From: SZUA-36 sp963759155 | Lineage (GTDB): Bacteria; Pseudomonadota; Gammaproteobacteria; Xanthomonadales; SZUA-36 | Direction of reading: 5' to 3' | DNA: 64,000 nt | Assembly (NCBI GenBank): GCA_963759155.1 | Contig: CAVWXX010000004.1 | Coordinates: forward strand, 186,001-250,000 | Translations under genes and position numbers: made by a program | In this document: piece by piece, positions 9,698 through 17,190 of the stretch | Position numbering within the stretch: the stretch's first letter is position 1 | Layout: every line of letters starts with the position of its first letter | Notes under the pieces: generated by a model | What the model saw: the letters and a program-made list of their open reading frames with translations, nothing else | The model's database searches: none | What the model was told of the DNA's origin: nothing

Positions 9698-9777
9698 GCC
9701 AGCAGTTCATGCAGTTCCGAAAAATTTAGCCTGATTTCATCAGGGTTCAATCTCTCACAGCGAATATCGGCACTCAT
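9679..9777 (-). pseudogene. Possible N-terminal remnant of dihydropyrimidine dehydrogenase subunit PreT
   Basis: A 32-codon frame starts at an ATG that overlaps the NCS1 permease stop as TGATG, indicating former translational coupling. Its residues RLNPDEIRLNFSELH resemble the N-terminal helix seen just before the cysteine clusters of PreT/PydA proteins. The resemblance stops near 9700, where the oppositely oriented TIR gene ends, and the two overlap by 19 bases. PreT with PreA reduces uracil to dihydrouracil, the step before the dihydropyrimidinase encoded nearby, so the pathway fit is good. The match is short and recognised by eye only. A chance ORF cannot be excluded. Confidence 0.4.
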
Positions 9778-11225
9778 CAGCGTCGGTTCCTCATCAATAC
9801 ATAATAGATCAGGCTTGAAATACCAAGACCGATAAACCAGGCATAGTTATACAGGTTAACGATAAAGCCACTGCCGGAATACAGACCGACATTGGCCAGG
9901 AAGCCAGGAATATTCGGCAAAACGCCAATGACCAGGGCAATAATGGCCATCGGGTTAACGCCGGCATAAATTCCCTTGCTGCGGTACAGGTCTTCAACAT
10001 TCAGCTTGGTTTTGCGGATCAGAAAATAATCGACCAGGATAATACCGATGACCGGGCCGAGCAGGGCGGAGTAACCGATCAACCAGGTAAAAATGTAACC
10101 ACTGGGATCGGCGATCAGTTTCCAGGGCATGATGAGGATGCCGATAATGCCGGTGATATAACCACCGCGTCTGAAGCTAATTTTTGACGGCATCAGGTTG
10201 GAAAAGGCGTTGGCCGGGCCAACCACATTGGCGGCCGCATTGGTGGAAATGGTGGCGATAATGACTGCAACCATCGAGAAGAATACCAATGTATGCGATT
10301 CAAAGCGTCTCACCAGGACCACCGGATCCCAGATGGCTTCGCCATAGATGATGATGGTTGAACTGGTCACGGCTACACCGATGAATGCAAACAGCGTCAT
10401 GGTGCTGGGTAAGCCGGACAGCTGTCCCATCACCTGTGCGCGCTGAGAGCTGGCGTAACGGGTGAAGTCGGAGATGTTCAGGGTCAGTGTGGCCCAGAAA
10501 CCGACCATGGCGGTGAGGCTGGGCCAGAAAAGATGCCAGAACTCCGAAGGGTCCTGAGAATTTGAACCGGTTTGCAACATCGGGCCAAACCCGTTGGCAC
10601 CCTGGTAGGCCCAGGCAAGCAGGGCCAGACCGCAAAGCAGCAGAAAAGGCGCCGCCACGTGCTCGAGGATGCGGATTGAATTGATGCCTTTCCAGATTAG
10701 CCAGATATTCATCGCCCAGAACAACATAAAACAGACGAACTGGATCAGGCTGACACCAACCCATTCCGGCATCATGGCCGGACCATCGGCAATGAAGGGA
10801 AAGAGTATCAGCACGATAGTGTAAATGGCCGCTCCGCCGATCCACGTCTGGATACCAAACCAGCCGCAGGCAACAATCGCCCGCAGCAGGGACGGGATAT
10901 GCGAGCCACGTACGCCGAACGAGGCGCGCGCAAAGACAGGAAACGGAATGCCGTATTTTGTACCGGCATGCCCTGACAGCGACATTGGTACGAAAACGAT
11001 CAGGTTACCCAGCAGCACGGTCCACATGGCCTGCTGCCAGCTCATGCCGCCGTCAATCAGTGATGCGGCAATCATATAGGACGGAATATTGACCGCCATA
11101 CCCACCCAAAGGGTGAAGAAGCTGATCGCTTTCCAGTCCCGCTGACTTTCGGGAACAGGCGCAATATCCGCGTTACTGAGATCCAGTTCCGGCTCTAAGT
11201 GCTCAACCAGGTGTTCCAGGCTCAC
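9777..11225 (-). CDS. NCS1 family nucleobase/hydantoin permease
   Basis: A 482-residue inner-membrane cation symporter of the NCS1 (Mhp1, PucI, CodB) family, with about 12 helices. Diagnostic segments include GMAVNIPSYMIAASL in helix 1, GIPFPVFARASFGVRGSHIP and CGWFGIQTWIGGAAIY in helix 3. NCS1 proteins import uracil, cytosine, hydantoins or allantoin. The neighbours (dihydropyrimidinase, cytosine deaminase-like enzyme) point to a pyrimidine or hydantoin substrate. The start is a GTG at 11225. Its likely ribosome site, GGAG, sits inside the last codons of the small remnant upstream, so translation may depend on that remnant. The stop overlaps the next frame as TGATG. Confidence 0.88.
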   Translation of the reverse strand: MSLEHLVEHLEPELDLSNADIAPVPESQRDWKAISFFTLWVGMAVNIPSYMIAASLIDGGMSWQQAMWTVLLGNLIVFVPMSLSGHAGTKYGIPFPVFARASFGVRGSHIPSLLRAIVACGWFGIQTWIGGAAIYTIVLILFPFIADGPAMMPEWVGVSLIQFVCFMLFWAMNIWLIWKGINSIRILEHVAAPFLLLCGLALLAWAYQGANGFGPMLQTGSNSQDPSEFWHLFWPSLTAMVGFWATLTLNISDFTRYASSQRAQVMGQLSGLPSTMTLFAFIGVAVTSSTIIIYGEAIWDPVVLVRRFESHTLVFFSMVAVIIATISTNAAANVVGPANAFSNLMPSKISFRRGGYITGIIGILIMPWKLIADPSGYIFTWLIGYSALLGPVIGIILVDYFLIRKTKLNVEDLYRSKGIYAGVNPMAIIALVIGVLPNIPGFLANVGLYSGSGFIVNLYNYAWFIGLGISSLIYYVLMRNRR

Positions 11226-11229
11226 CTTT

Positions 11230-11355
11230 CTATAGCTCCGTCAGTACACCATCAGGAAAGTGCCGGTCATAACAGATGTATACACCTACTTTTCCATAGG
11301 CCGTGTCGAATACCGGGTAGCCGAGGTTGCCGGGCTTAAAGACGATTCTCGACAT
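11230..11355 (-). pseudogene. Internally deleted beta-ureidopropionase (nitrilase family) remnant
   Basis: A 41-codon frame with an excellent ribosome site (AAGGAG, 5 bases before ATG). It opens MSRIV, like the N-terminus of bacterial beta-ureidopropionases, then passes straight into FKPGNLGYPVFDTAYGKVG and VYICYDRHFPDG. The second part is the segment that surrounds the nitrilase catalytic cysteine (ICYDRHFPEG in the family), normally more than 100 residues further in. It then stops, lacking the rest of the domain. The first enzyme-like residues, cysteine motif and site between dihydropyrimidinase and permease identify it as a degraded gene of the reductive pyrimidine pathway. It cannot be a functional amidase. 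Its end carries the ribosome site of the permease. Confidence 0.7.
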
Positions 11356-11397
11356 AGGTACTCCTTCTTTTCGGCTGGTTTGCTTTAAAACGACAAA

Positions 11398-12786
11398 TTA
11401 AGTATAGGAATTAAATGGCGGGCGTTTCAGGTATTTGCCAAAACCCTCGCCTACAAAAGCTTTTCCCTGGTCAATTGCAACAGTGCCACGCAGGATGGTT
11501 GTGCGTGTTTTGCCCTGAACCTGCCAGCCCTCGTAGGCGTTGTAATCGACGTTCATATGATGGCTGTCGGCAGATATCATGTGCCGGGCTTCGGGATCAA
11601 AAATGACGATGTCTGCATCAGAGCCCACCGCAATGGTACCTTTGCGTGGAAACAGACCAAAAATTTTGGCGGCACCGGTGGATGACATTTCGACGAATTT
11701 GTTCAGTCCAATCCGGCCTTTCGCAACACCCTCGCTATAAAGCAGTTCAAAACGGTTTTCCACACCAGGTGCGCCGTTGGGAATTTTCGAGAAATTATCT
11801 TTACCCATGGCTTTCTGGTCCATGCAAAACGGGCAATGATCCGTCGCCACATGATGGACCAGGTTCTGGTTCATTCCCGCCCATAGTGCCTCCTGGTCTT
11901 TCTTTTTGCGAAGTGGTGGACTCATGACGACTTTGGCGCCTTCAAAACCTTCTTTAAAATAGTAGGAATCATCCAGCAGCAAATACTGAATACAGGTTTC
12001 AACGTGTACTTTCTGGTTGCGAGCGGTGGCGGCTTTGACCTTGGCCAGGGTCTCTTCACAGGTGGTATGCACAATATAAAACGGGCAACCGGTTTCATAG
12101 GCGAGATCAATCGCGCGTCCTGCCGCCTCAGCCTCACAAATAGAGGGACGCGAAAGTACGTGGTATTTTGGTTCTGTATTGCCTGCAGCGAGATTTTTCT
12201 GAATATTGCTGTCGATCATGTCACCATTTTCTGTGTGCGCGGTGACGATACCGCCAAGCTCAACCAACTCCTGCATCAGTTCATATATTTGCCGGTCGTC
12301 AATCATCAACGCGCCCTTGTAGGCCATGAAGATCTTGAATGAATTGATGCCGTGCTTATTGATGACGTCCGGAAGTTCCTTGCGGGTGTTGTCATTGAAG
12401 TCGGTGACGGCGCAATGAAAGGCATAATCTCCCACCGCGTGTCCGTCGGCTTTCTCGTGCCGTGCATTGATAGCTGATTCCAGGCTTTCGCCCTGGGTCT
12501 GGATGGCGAAATCTATAATGGTGGTTGTCCCGCCGTATAGTCCGGCCAAGGTGCCACTCTCAAAACTGTCACTGGCATGAGTGCCCATTAATGGCAGTTC
12601 CATATGTGTATGGGCATCAATGCCTCCAGGGAACAGGTAACAACCGCTCGCATCGATCTCGCGGTCGGCTTTAACATCGAGCCTTGCGCCGATCATTGAA
12701 ATGAGCTCCCCCTCGATAAAAACATCTGCCTGGTAACGGTCTGTGGCCGTCACGATGGAGCCGTTTTTAACTAACAATGAGCTCAT
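11398..12786 (-). CDS. hydA: Dihydropyrimidinase / hydantoinase
   Basis: A cytoplasmic cyclic amidohydrolase that opens dihydrouracil, dihydrothymine or hydantoins to the N-carbamoyl amino acid. The 462-residue length is typical. Visible metal-site features are D57-A-H59-T-H61, the carboxylated-lysine segment INSFKIFMAYK (residues 148-157), TAHTENGD and VATDHCPF with the catalytic aspartate region. The next enzyme in the pathway, beta-ureidopropionase, is present only as a remnant downstream. The ring-reducing PreT/PreA is likewise not intact here, so this enzyme either depends on genes elsewhere or works on imported hydantoins or dihydropyrimidines. It heads a minus-strand operon with the remnant and the permease. 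The cytosine deaminase-like gene is divergent, 70 bases away. Confidence 0.9.
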   Translation of the reverse strand: MSSLLVKNGSIVTATDRYQADVFIEGELISMIGARLDVKADREIDASGCYLFPGGIDAHTHMELPLMGTHASDSFESGTLAGLYGGTTTIIDFAIQTQGESLESAINARHEKADGHAVGDYAFHCAVTDFNDNTRKELPDVINKHGINSFKIFMAYKGALMIDDRQIYELMQELVELGGIVTAHTENGDMIDSNIQKNLAAGNTEPKYHVLSRPSICEAEAAGRAIDLAYETGCPFYIVHTTCEETLAKVKAATARNQKVHVETCIQYLLLDDSYYFKEGFEGAKVVMSPPLRKKKDQEALWAGMNQNLVHHVATDHCPFCMDQKAMGKDNFSKIPNGAPGVENRFELLYSEGVAKGRIGLNKFVEMSSTGAAKIFGLFPRKGTIAVGSDADIVIFDPEARHMISADSHHMNVDYNAYEGWQVQGKTRTTILRGTVAIDQGKAFVGEGFGKYLKRPPFNSYT

Positions 12787-12855
12787 GTCCGTTCTCCTGC
12801 AAAGGGTGCTTGATTCAGGGTACCATGATAGAAGGTAGATTCGCAGGACGTCCAG

Positions 12856-13293
12856 ATGGATCAGTTTTTAAAGGCCGCACTAGATGAGGCAAACAAAGGA
12901 TTAGCTGAAGGTGGTATCCCCATCGGCTCGGTGATTGTTCACGATGGGAAAATTATCGGCCGGGGCCATAACCGAAGGGTACAAAAGGGCAGCTCGATTT
13001 TACATGGTGAAATGGATGCTTTTGAAAATGCCGGTCGCCAAGCTGCCAGGGTTTATCGGGAGTGTACGCTGTACACGACCTTGTCACCCTGCGCCATGTG
13101 TAGTGGCGCCATATTGCTCTATGGAGTGCCGAGAGTCGTGGTCGGTGAAAACCTCACCTTTATGGGTGAGGAGTCTTTGTTGCGATCAAGGGGCGTGGAT
13201 GTTCAGGTATTACAGAACGATGCCTGTGTACAAATGATGAAAGCCTTTATCACTCAAAAGCCAGGGCTCTGGAATGAGGATATCGGCTTGTAA
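12856..13293 (+). CDS. Zinc nucleoside/nucleobase deaminase, cytosine deaminase-like
   Basis: A 145-residue member of the cytidine/deoxycytidylate deaminase fold. The zinc site is complete: H50-G-E52 in LHGEMD, and C79 and C82 in SPCAMC. The HGEMDAFENAGR and TLSPCAMCSGAILLYGVPR segments resemble yeast-type cytosine deaminase (Fcy1) more than TadA, which has HAE. This suggests conversion of cytosine to uracil, or of a related base such as guanine or isoguanine. It is divergent from hydA, with a shared 70-base promoter region, and this fits a salvage role with the NCS1 permease. The exact base is not proven. Confidence 0.8.
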   Translation: MDQFLKAALDEANKGLAEGGIPIGSVIVHDGKIIGRGHNRRVQKGSSILHGEMDAFENAGRQAARVYRECTLYTTLSPCAMCSGAILLYGVPRVVVGENLTFMGEESLLRSRGVDVQVLQNDACVQMMKAFITQKPGLWNEDIGL

Positions 13294-13299
13294 GTGGCT

Positions 13300-13731
13300 T
13301 TATTCGCAGTTGCCGACTCTTTTACCTTCCCAGGTCATATTGAAACCCATTTGTTGACCGGCAAATTCCGCACTCATCGTTCCATTGCCACTAATCGAAT
13401 CACCCTTCGATGTAAACTCCCACTGCCCTTCCATTACCGGACCACCTTCGGTCGGGCAATTAATCGACCAGCGGGCGGTATTGCCGTCGATGGTCACGTC
13501 CGAGATATTGCAGGGGTTGTCCTCTTCCATGTTGAAGCTTTCCGGGCTGAGTTCATCGTTTTCGATACACTCTTTGACCGTGCTGCTGGTGGGTTGGGGC
13601 ATCATGCTCATGGTCATGGTGGAGGTCATTTCCCACATTCCGGGAGTGATGGATACGCCTTTGGCAATGGCTGAGCCAGTGAGAAAAACGGCGGCAAGAC
13701 CTGTCAGAAATATGGAAAAACGCATAATCAA
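13300..13731 (-). CDS. DUF3617 family exported protein
   Basis: A 143-residue protein with a signal peptide (hydrophobic residues 5-20, cleavage near TGSAIA-KG). The mature part has the DUF3617 features: PGMWEMTSTMTM at the start, a central conserved Cys-containing segment (VKECI, NPCNISD) and a beta-rich end with MTWEGKRVGNC. DUF3617 proteins are small periplasmic proteins of unknown function, common in gamma- and alphaproteobacteria. It is convergent with the deaminase, with 6 bases between the stops. No role is indicated by context. Confidence 0.8.
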   Translation of the reverse strand: MIMRFSIFLTGLAAVFLTGSAIAKGVSITPGMWEMTSTMTMSMMPQPTSSTVKECIENDELSPESFNMEEDNPCNISDVTIDGNTARWSINCPTEGGPVMEGQWEFTSKGDSISGNGTMSAEFAGQQMGFNMTWEGKRVGNCE

Positions 13732-13850
13732 CCCCTCAGGTTATTTGATGAATTACCAGGGTTTCAATTCTAATGGATGACGCCGTAAAAAACCCGTAAA
13801 TCCTCTTATAAAAGTAACCCCTTTTAAAATAAATTACGCATAATGGGCTG

Positions 13851-14819
13851 ATGAAAACACAAGTTATCGGCAACAGTGAACTGGTGGCTTCCCGAATTGG
13901 TTTGGGTTGCATGGGAATGTCGGAGTGGTACGGTCCGATCAATGATGTGGAGTCACGCTCAACGATTCAATCGGCATTTGAGATGGGCCTCAATTTTTTC
14001 GATACGGCCGATGTTTATGGCAATGGGCATAACGAGGCGTTGTTGGGAAGTGCTGTCAAAAAGATACGGAACGAGATCATATTGGCGACAAAGTTCGGCT
14101 TTTTGCCAAACGAAACCGGCTTGAATGGCCGTCCGGAATACGTAAAGCAGGCTTGTGATGCCAGCCTCGCCAGGCTCGGAACAGACTATATCGATTTATA
14201 TTATTTGCACCGGATTGATCCCCAGGTTCCGTTAACCGAAACGGTCGGAGCCATGGCCGATCTTGTCAGCGAAGGCAAGGTCAGGTACCTGGGTCTTTCC
14301 GAGGTATCCGCAGCCAGTTTGAAAAGCGCTCATGCCGTGCACCCCATCACGGCGCTGCAATCCGAGTACTCCATCTGGGTGCGGGATATTGAGAAAGAGA
14401 TGATGGAAACCTGTCGTGCCCTGGGTGTTGCCATGGTGCCGTATAGCCCCCTTGGGCGGGGCTTTTTAACCGGAAAACTATCCAGCCCTGAACAATTTGG
14501 AGCAAAGGATTACAGGAAAGACATCCCCCTGTTCCAGGCTGGGAACTTTGAAGCAAACTTGAATATTGTCAGCGTGTTGGAAGGTATCGCAGCTTCGAAA
14601 AACTGCAAGACAGGGCAGGTGGCGCTGGCGTGGCTTCATGCACAGGGTGACGATATCTTCCCCATTCCCGGCACCAAGCGCAGAACCTATCTGAAAGAAA
14701 ATATTGAATCCTTGCAAGTGTCTTTAAGCGCTGATGAACTCAGCAGCATTGACCGGGTTTCAACACAGGTCCAGGGAAAGCGCAAAAACGCTGCCGGAAT
14801 GGAAATGATCGATCAATAG
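13851..14819 (+). CDS. Aldo/keto reductase
   Basis: A cytoplasmic NADPH-dependent oxidoreductase, 322 residues, of the AKR superfamily. It has the catalytic Asp and Tyr in FFDTADVYGNG, the Lys in ILATKFGF and the His in YYLHRIDP, all in a TIM barrel order. The C-terminal cofactor segment IPIPGTKRRTYLKENI contains the expected basic residues (here FPIPGTKRRTYL). It resembles the YajO/IolS-type group that includes pyridoxal reductase and general carbonyl reductases. Substrate is unknown. The gene is a single unit, 31 bases from an AT-rich promoter region, and is convergent with the hemerythrin gene. Confidence 0.88.
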   Translation: MKTQVIGNSELVASRIGLGCMGMSEWYGPINDVESRSTIQSAFEMGLNFFDTADVYGNGHNEALLGSAVKKIRNEIILATKFGFLPNETGLNGRPEYVKQACDASLARLGTDYIDLYYLHRIDPQVPLTETVGAMADLVSEGKVRYLGLSEVSAASLKSAHAVHPITALQSEYSIWVRDIEKEMMETCRALGVAMVPYSPLGRGFLTGKLSSPEQFGAKDYRKDIPLFQAGNFEANLNIVSVLEGIAASKNCKTGQVALAWLHAQGDDIFPIPGTKRRTYLKENIESLQVSLSADELSSIDRVSTQVQGKRKNAAGMEMIDQ

Positions 14820-14831
14820 CCCAGGGGCTTC

Positions 14832-15224
14832 CTAGCCAAGTTGATTGTGTAAACGTGCATCAAAGCCTTTGAAGTGATGGCTAAACCAATCTGACAACCT
14901 GTTGGCCAATAGCTCTTTGCCGCTATCCGGGTCTTCCGTAAAGTGGAAAATCATATCCTGGATCTGGTCCAGCAGACGCTCGTGGTCTTGCTTGTGTGTC
15001 TCATATTCGGCATATCCGGCTTCCTGCATCAGCAGTTCCTCTAATGCAAAATGCGCCGAGATATCTGCCTGGATGTCAGCGAGCATGGCTTCGATGGCCA
15101 TCGAATCCATGGGCAGACTAAGCTGATCATAGAGTTTATTAATTTGCCTGATCAGTAATTCATGTTCCTGATCGATCGCGGCATTGCCAATAGAATACGC
15201 GGGTATCCATTCAATCTGCGCCAT
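14832..15224 (-). CDS. Bacteriohemerythrin
   Basis: A 130-residue single-domain hemerythrin that binds O2 at a non-heme di-iron centre. The ligand set is complete: H21 in DQEH, H58 and E62 in HFALEE, H77 and H81 in HKQDH, and the H116-H117-x4-D122 end. In bacteria such proteins store or sense oxygen, or deliver it to oxidases. The adjacent minus-strand gene encodes a di-heme peroxidase, which may indicate a shared role in handling O2 or peroxide, but there is a 180-base gap between them, so a single transcript is not certain. Confidence 0.9.
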   Translation of the reverse strand: MAQIEWIPAYSIGNAAIDQEHELLIRQINKLYDQLSLPMDSMAIEAMLADIQADISAHFALEELLMQEAGYAEYETHKQDHERLLDQIQDMIFHFTEDPDSGKELLANRLSDWFSHHFKGFDARLHNQLG

Positions 15225-15408
15225 AAGTCTTCATACCTTTTGGATGAATTATTGTTGCCGGTGGGTGAGTCAAATCACCGTGTTCTTCTTGCACTTTGAC
15301 AGCGCCAGATTATACAGAATCTTTCTGATCGAAGGGAATGCGCAGGCGCTGAATACGGGGTGGTCAAAAAACCTGGAAAGCGGCAACCCGCTTTCCAGGC
15401 AGCGACAC

Positions 15409-16401
15409 CTATTCAAATGGTGCCGGTTGAGGAGTCTTGTCGGTAGAAGGTGGCAGTATGGGTAGCACGAATGCGGGCTGATCACCTGTCAGTGTTTTAA
15501 GGAAGGCCACAACCTGGTCGATTTCGGTATTTTCAAACTTTTTGCCGAGCTGCAAACGGCCCATAATATCCACGGCCTCGGAAAGCGTGGCCGCTTCGCC
15601 GTCGTGGAAGTAAGGGTAGGTCATTTCAACATTCCGCAAAGTAGGCACCTTGAACTTGAACCGGTCTGCATCCTTACCCGTCACTGCCGCCAGGCCCTCG
15701 GCCGCATTCTCGGTTTGGTAGGGTTCGATCAAGCCCATTTTCTGGAAGGACGAACCGCCTAAAGCAGGGCCCATATGGCAGGCGACGCAACCGCTGTTTT
15801 TGAAAAGCTGGTATCCGGCCAGTTCTTCAGTGGTAATTGCGTTGGTATCACCCAGCAACCATTGATCGAAACGACTGTTGGGCGTAACCAGGGTTTTCTC
15901 GAACTCGGCGATGGCCTCGGTGACCTGGTCGATATTGATACAGTCCGGTCCGAATACCTGGGTGAACTCGGTCACATAGGCCGGGATCGATTCCAGCACT
16001 TCGATAGCCAGTGTATGGGTGAATGCCATTTCACCGGGGTTGGCGATTGGCCCGCCGGCTTGTTCCTTGAGGTCCGCTGCGCGACCGTCCCAGAATTGAG
16101 CGAGGTTCATGCTGGAGTTAAGTACCGTGGGTGCATTAATCGGACCCTGTTGCCAGTTATGACCAATGGAGGTTTTCAGGTTGTCCGTGCCGCCCATGCT
16201 CAGGTTATGACAGGAGTTACAGGAGATAAACCCGGACTTGGATAAACGTGGGTCAAAGTACAGTTTTTTACCCAGTTCAACCATCGCGAGATTGATCTCT
16301 TTTACAGGCTCAATAGGTGAGATGGGTTCCTGGGCTGTGGCTGAATATGTGAATGTCAGAGCGACCGCCAGTGCGACCAGTTTTATGCCGGGATTCATCA
16401 T
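15409..16401 (-). CDS. Di-heme cytochrome c peroxidase
   Basis: A periplasmic peroxidase of the CcpA/MauG family that reduces H2O2 using electrons from cytochrome c. The 330-residue product has a signal peptide (cleavage near TYSATAQ-EP), a first heme site CNSCH and a second CVACH, and the conserved region PTLRNVEMTYPYFHDG near the end of the second domain. The length matches canonical CCPs. A proline-rich tail ends the protein. The 220 bases upstream are AT-rich and could contain an oxygen-responsive promoter, though I cannot point to a clear FNR box. It may act with the neighbouring hemerythrin. Confidence 0.9.
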   Translation of the reverse strand: MMNPGIKLVALAVALTFTYSATAQEPISPIEPVKEINLAMVELGKKLYFDPRLSKSGFISCNSCHNLSMGGTDNLKTSIGHNWQQGPINAPTVLNSSMNLAQFWDGRAADLKEQAGGPIANPGEMAFTHTLAIEVLESIPAYVTEFTQVFGPDCINIDQVTEAIAEFEKTLVTPNSRFDQWLLGDTNAITTEELAGYQLFKNSGCVACHMGPALGGSSFQKMGLIEPYQTENAAEGLAAVTGKDADRFKFKVPTLRNVEMTYPYFHDGEAATLSEAVDIMGRLQLGKKFENTEIDQVVAFLKTLTGDQPAFVLPILPPSTDKTPQPAPFE

Positions 16402-16624
16402 TTTGCTACCTCTTTCTCAATCTGAAATTAATGTTTAATCAAAGCTTGTCGGTATGCCTGTAGTATATATTAGAAATATGTACATTAAAATAATTTAATA
16501 TATAAAATTGGCATATTAAACCTAACAGATCGATGCTTAATCGCAGCTGAAAATGTTTCGGGAACTGTGGCAGGAAAATGTCACTCTAAAGTGTTATGAT
16601 CCGCAGTCGTTTTGAAAATACCCC

Positions 16625-17107
16625 ATGGAGATTTCGTTGAAAATCGCTTTACTAATAATTAGTTGCATATTCTTTTTCGCTTTACAGGCACCCGTGGCTT
16701 CGGCCGCTACCTGGAAGGAGGATCAGGCTAAGGCGGATCAGCTTTACGAAGCCGGCGAGTTTGGTAAAGCCTTCAAAATGTATGTCAAGCTGGGCAAGAT
16801 GGGTGTGAGCCATTCTCAGGACAGGGTTTCACAAATGTATGAGCGTGGTGAAGGGACAAAAGTGAACCTGAATGAGGCCTACGCCTGGTCAGTGCTGGCG
16901 GCTCAAAGAGGCGCAAAGTCGAAGGTGAGTAGACGGGATAACTTGTTGGAACAAAGCACCGACCGAAAAAAGGCGGAAAAAAAGGCCGATAAACTCATGT
17001 CCAAGTACGGCAGAGCAGCGTTACAGAAGAAGGCTGACAGCAAAGCAAAACTGAAACACAACACCAAATCTGGTGGTTGTACGGGTTCAAAGCTGGGCTG
17101 CAGGTAA
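16625..17107 (+). CDS. Exported Sel1-like repeat protein
   Basis: A 160-residue protein with a signal peptide (cleavage near APVASA-AT). Residues 30-100 form one to two Sel1/TPR-like helical hairpins, recognisable by AFKMYVKLGKMG and MYERGEGTKVNLNEAYAW-A-A-QRGA. The tail is very basic and lysine-rich with a KSGGCTGSKLGC end containing two cysteines. Sel1 repeats mediate protein contacts. The basic tail could bind nucleic acid or anionic polymer, which is speculation. It is convergent with parC and followed by a strong terminator. Confidence 0.7.
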   Translation: MEISLKIALLIISCIFFFALQAPVASAATWKEDQAKADQLYEAGEFGKAFKMYVKLGKMGVSHSQDRVSQMYERGEGTKVNLNEAYAWSVLAAQRGAKSKVSRRDNLLEQSTDRKKAEKKADKLMSKYGRAALQKKADSKAKLKHNTKSGGCTGSKLGCR

Positions 17108-17126
17108 GTCCGGCCTTAAAACTCCA

Positions 17127-17190
17127 GGGGCCGGGTTCATTTAAGCGTCGTTCATGACGCCTGAATGAACCCGGCCCCTTTTATTTGTTT
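17127..17190. terminator. Strong bidirectional terminator between the Sel1-like gene and parC
   Basis: A long stem (GGGGCCGGGTTCATT pairing with AATGAACCCGGCCCC, extended by GCGTC/GACGC) occupies 17127-17178. On the plus strand it is followed by TTTTATTTGTTT, a good rho-independent signal for the Sel1-like gene. On the minus strand it begins 10 bases after the parC stop and is followed by GAGTTTTAA, so it may also end the parC transcript. Confidence 0.85.

Noticed and set aside
7613..9777. A defence island around the TIR gene
   Set aside because: No second defence gene, integrase, tRNA boundary or toxin-antitoxin pair was seen nearby; one TIR gene alone is not enough.
16402..16624. An FNR or CRP site upstream of the cytochrome c peroxidase
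   Set aside because: The region is AT-rich but no palindrome close to TTGAT-N4-ATCAA or TGTGA-N6-TCACA could be placed with confidence.
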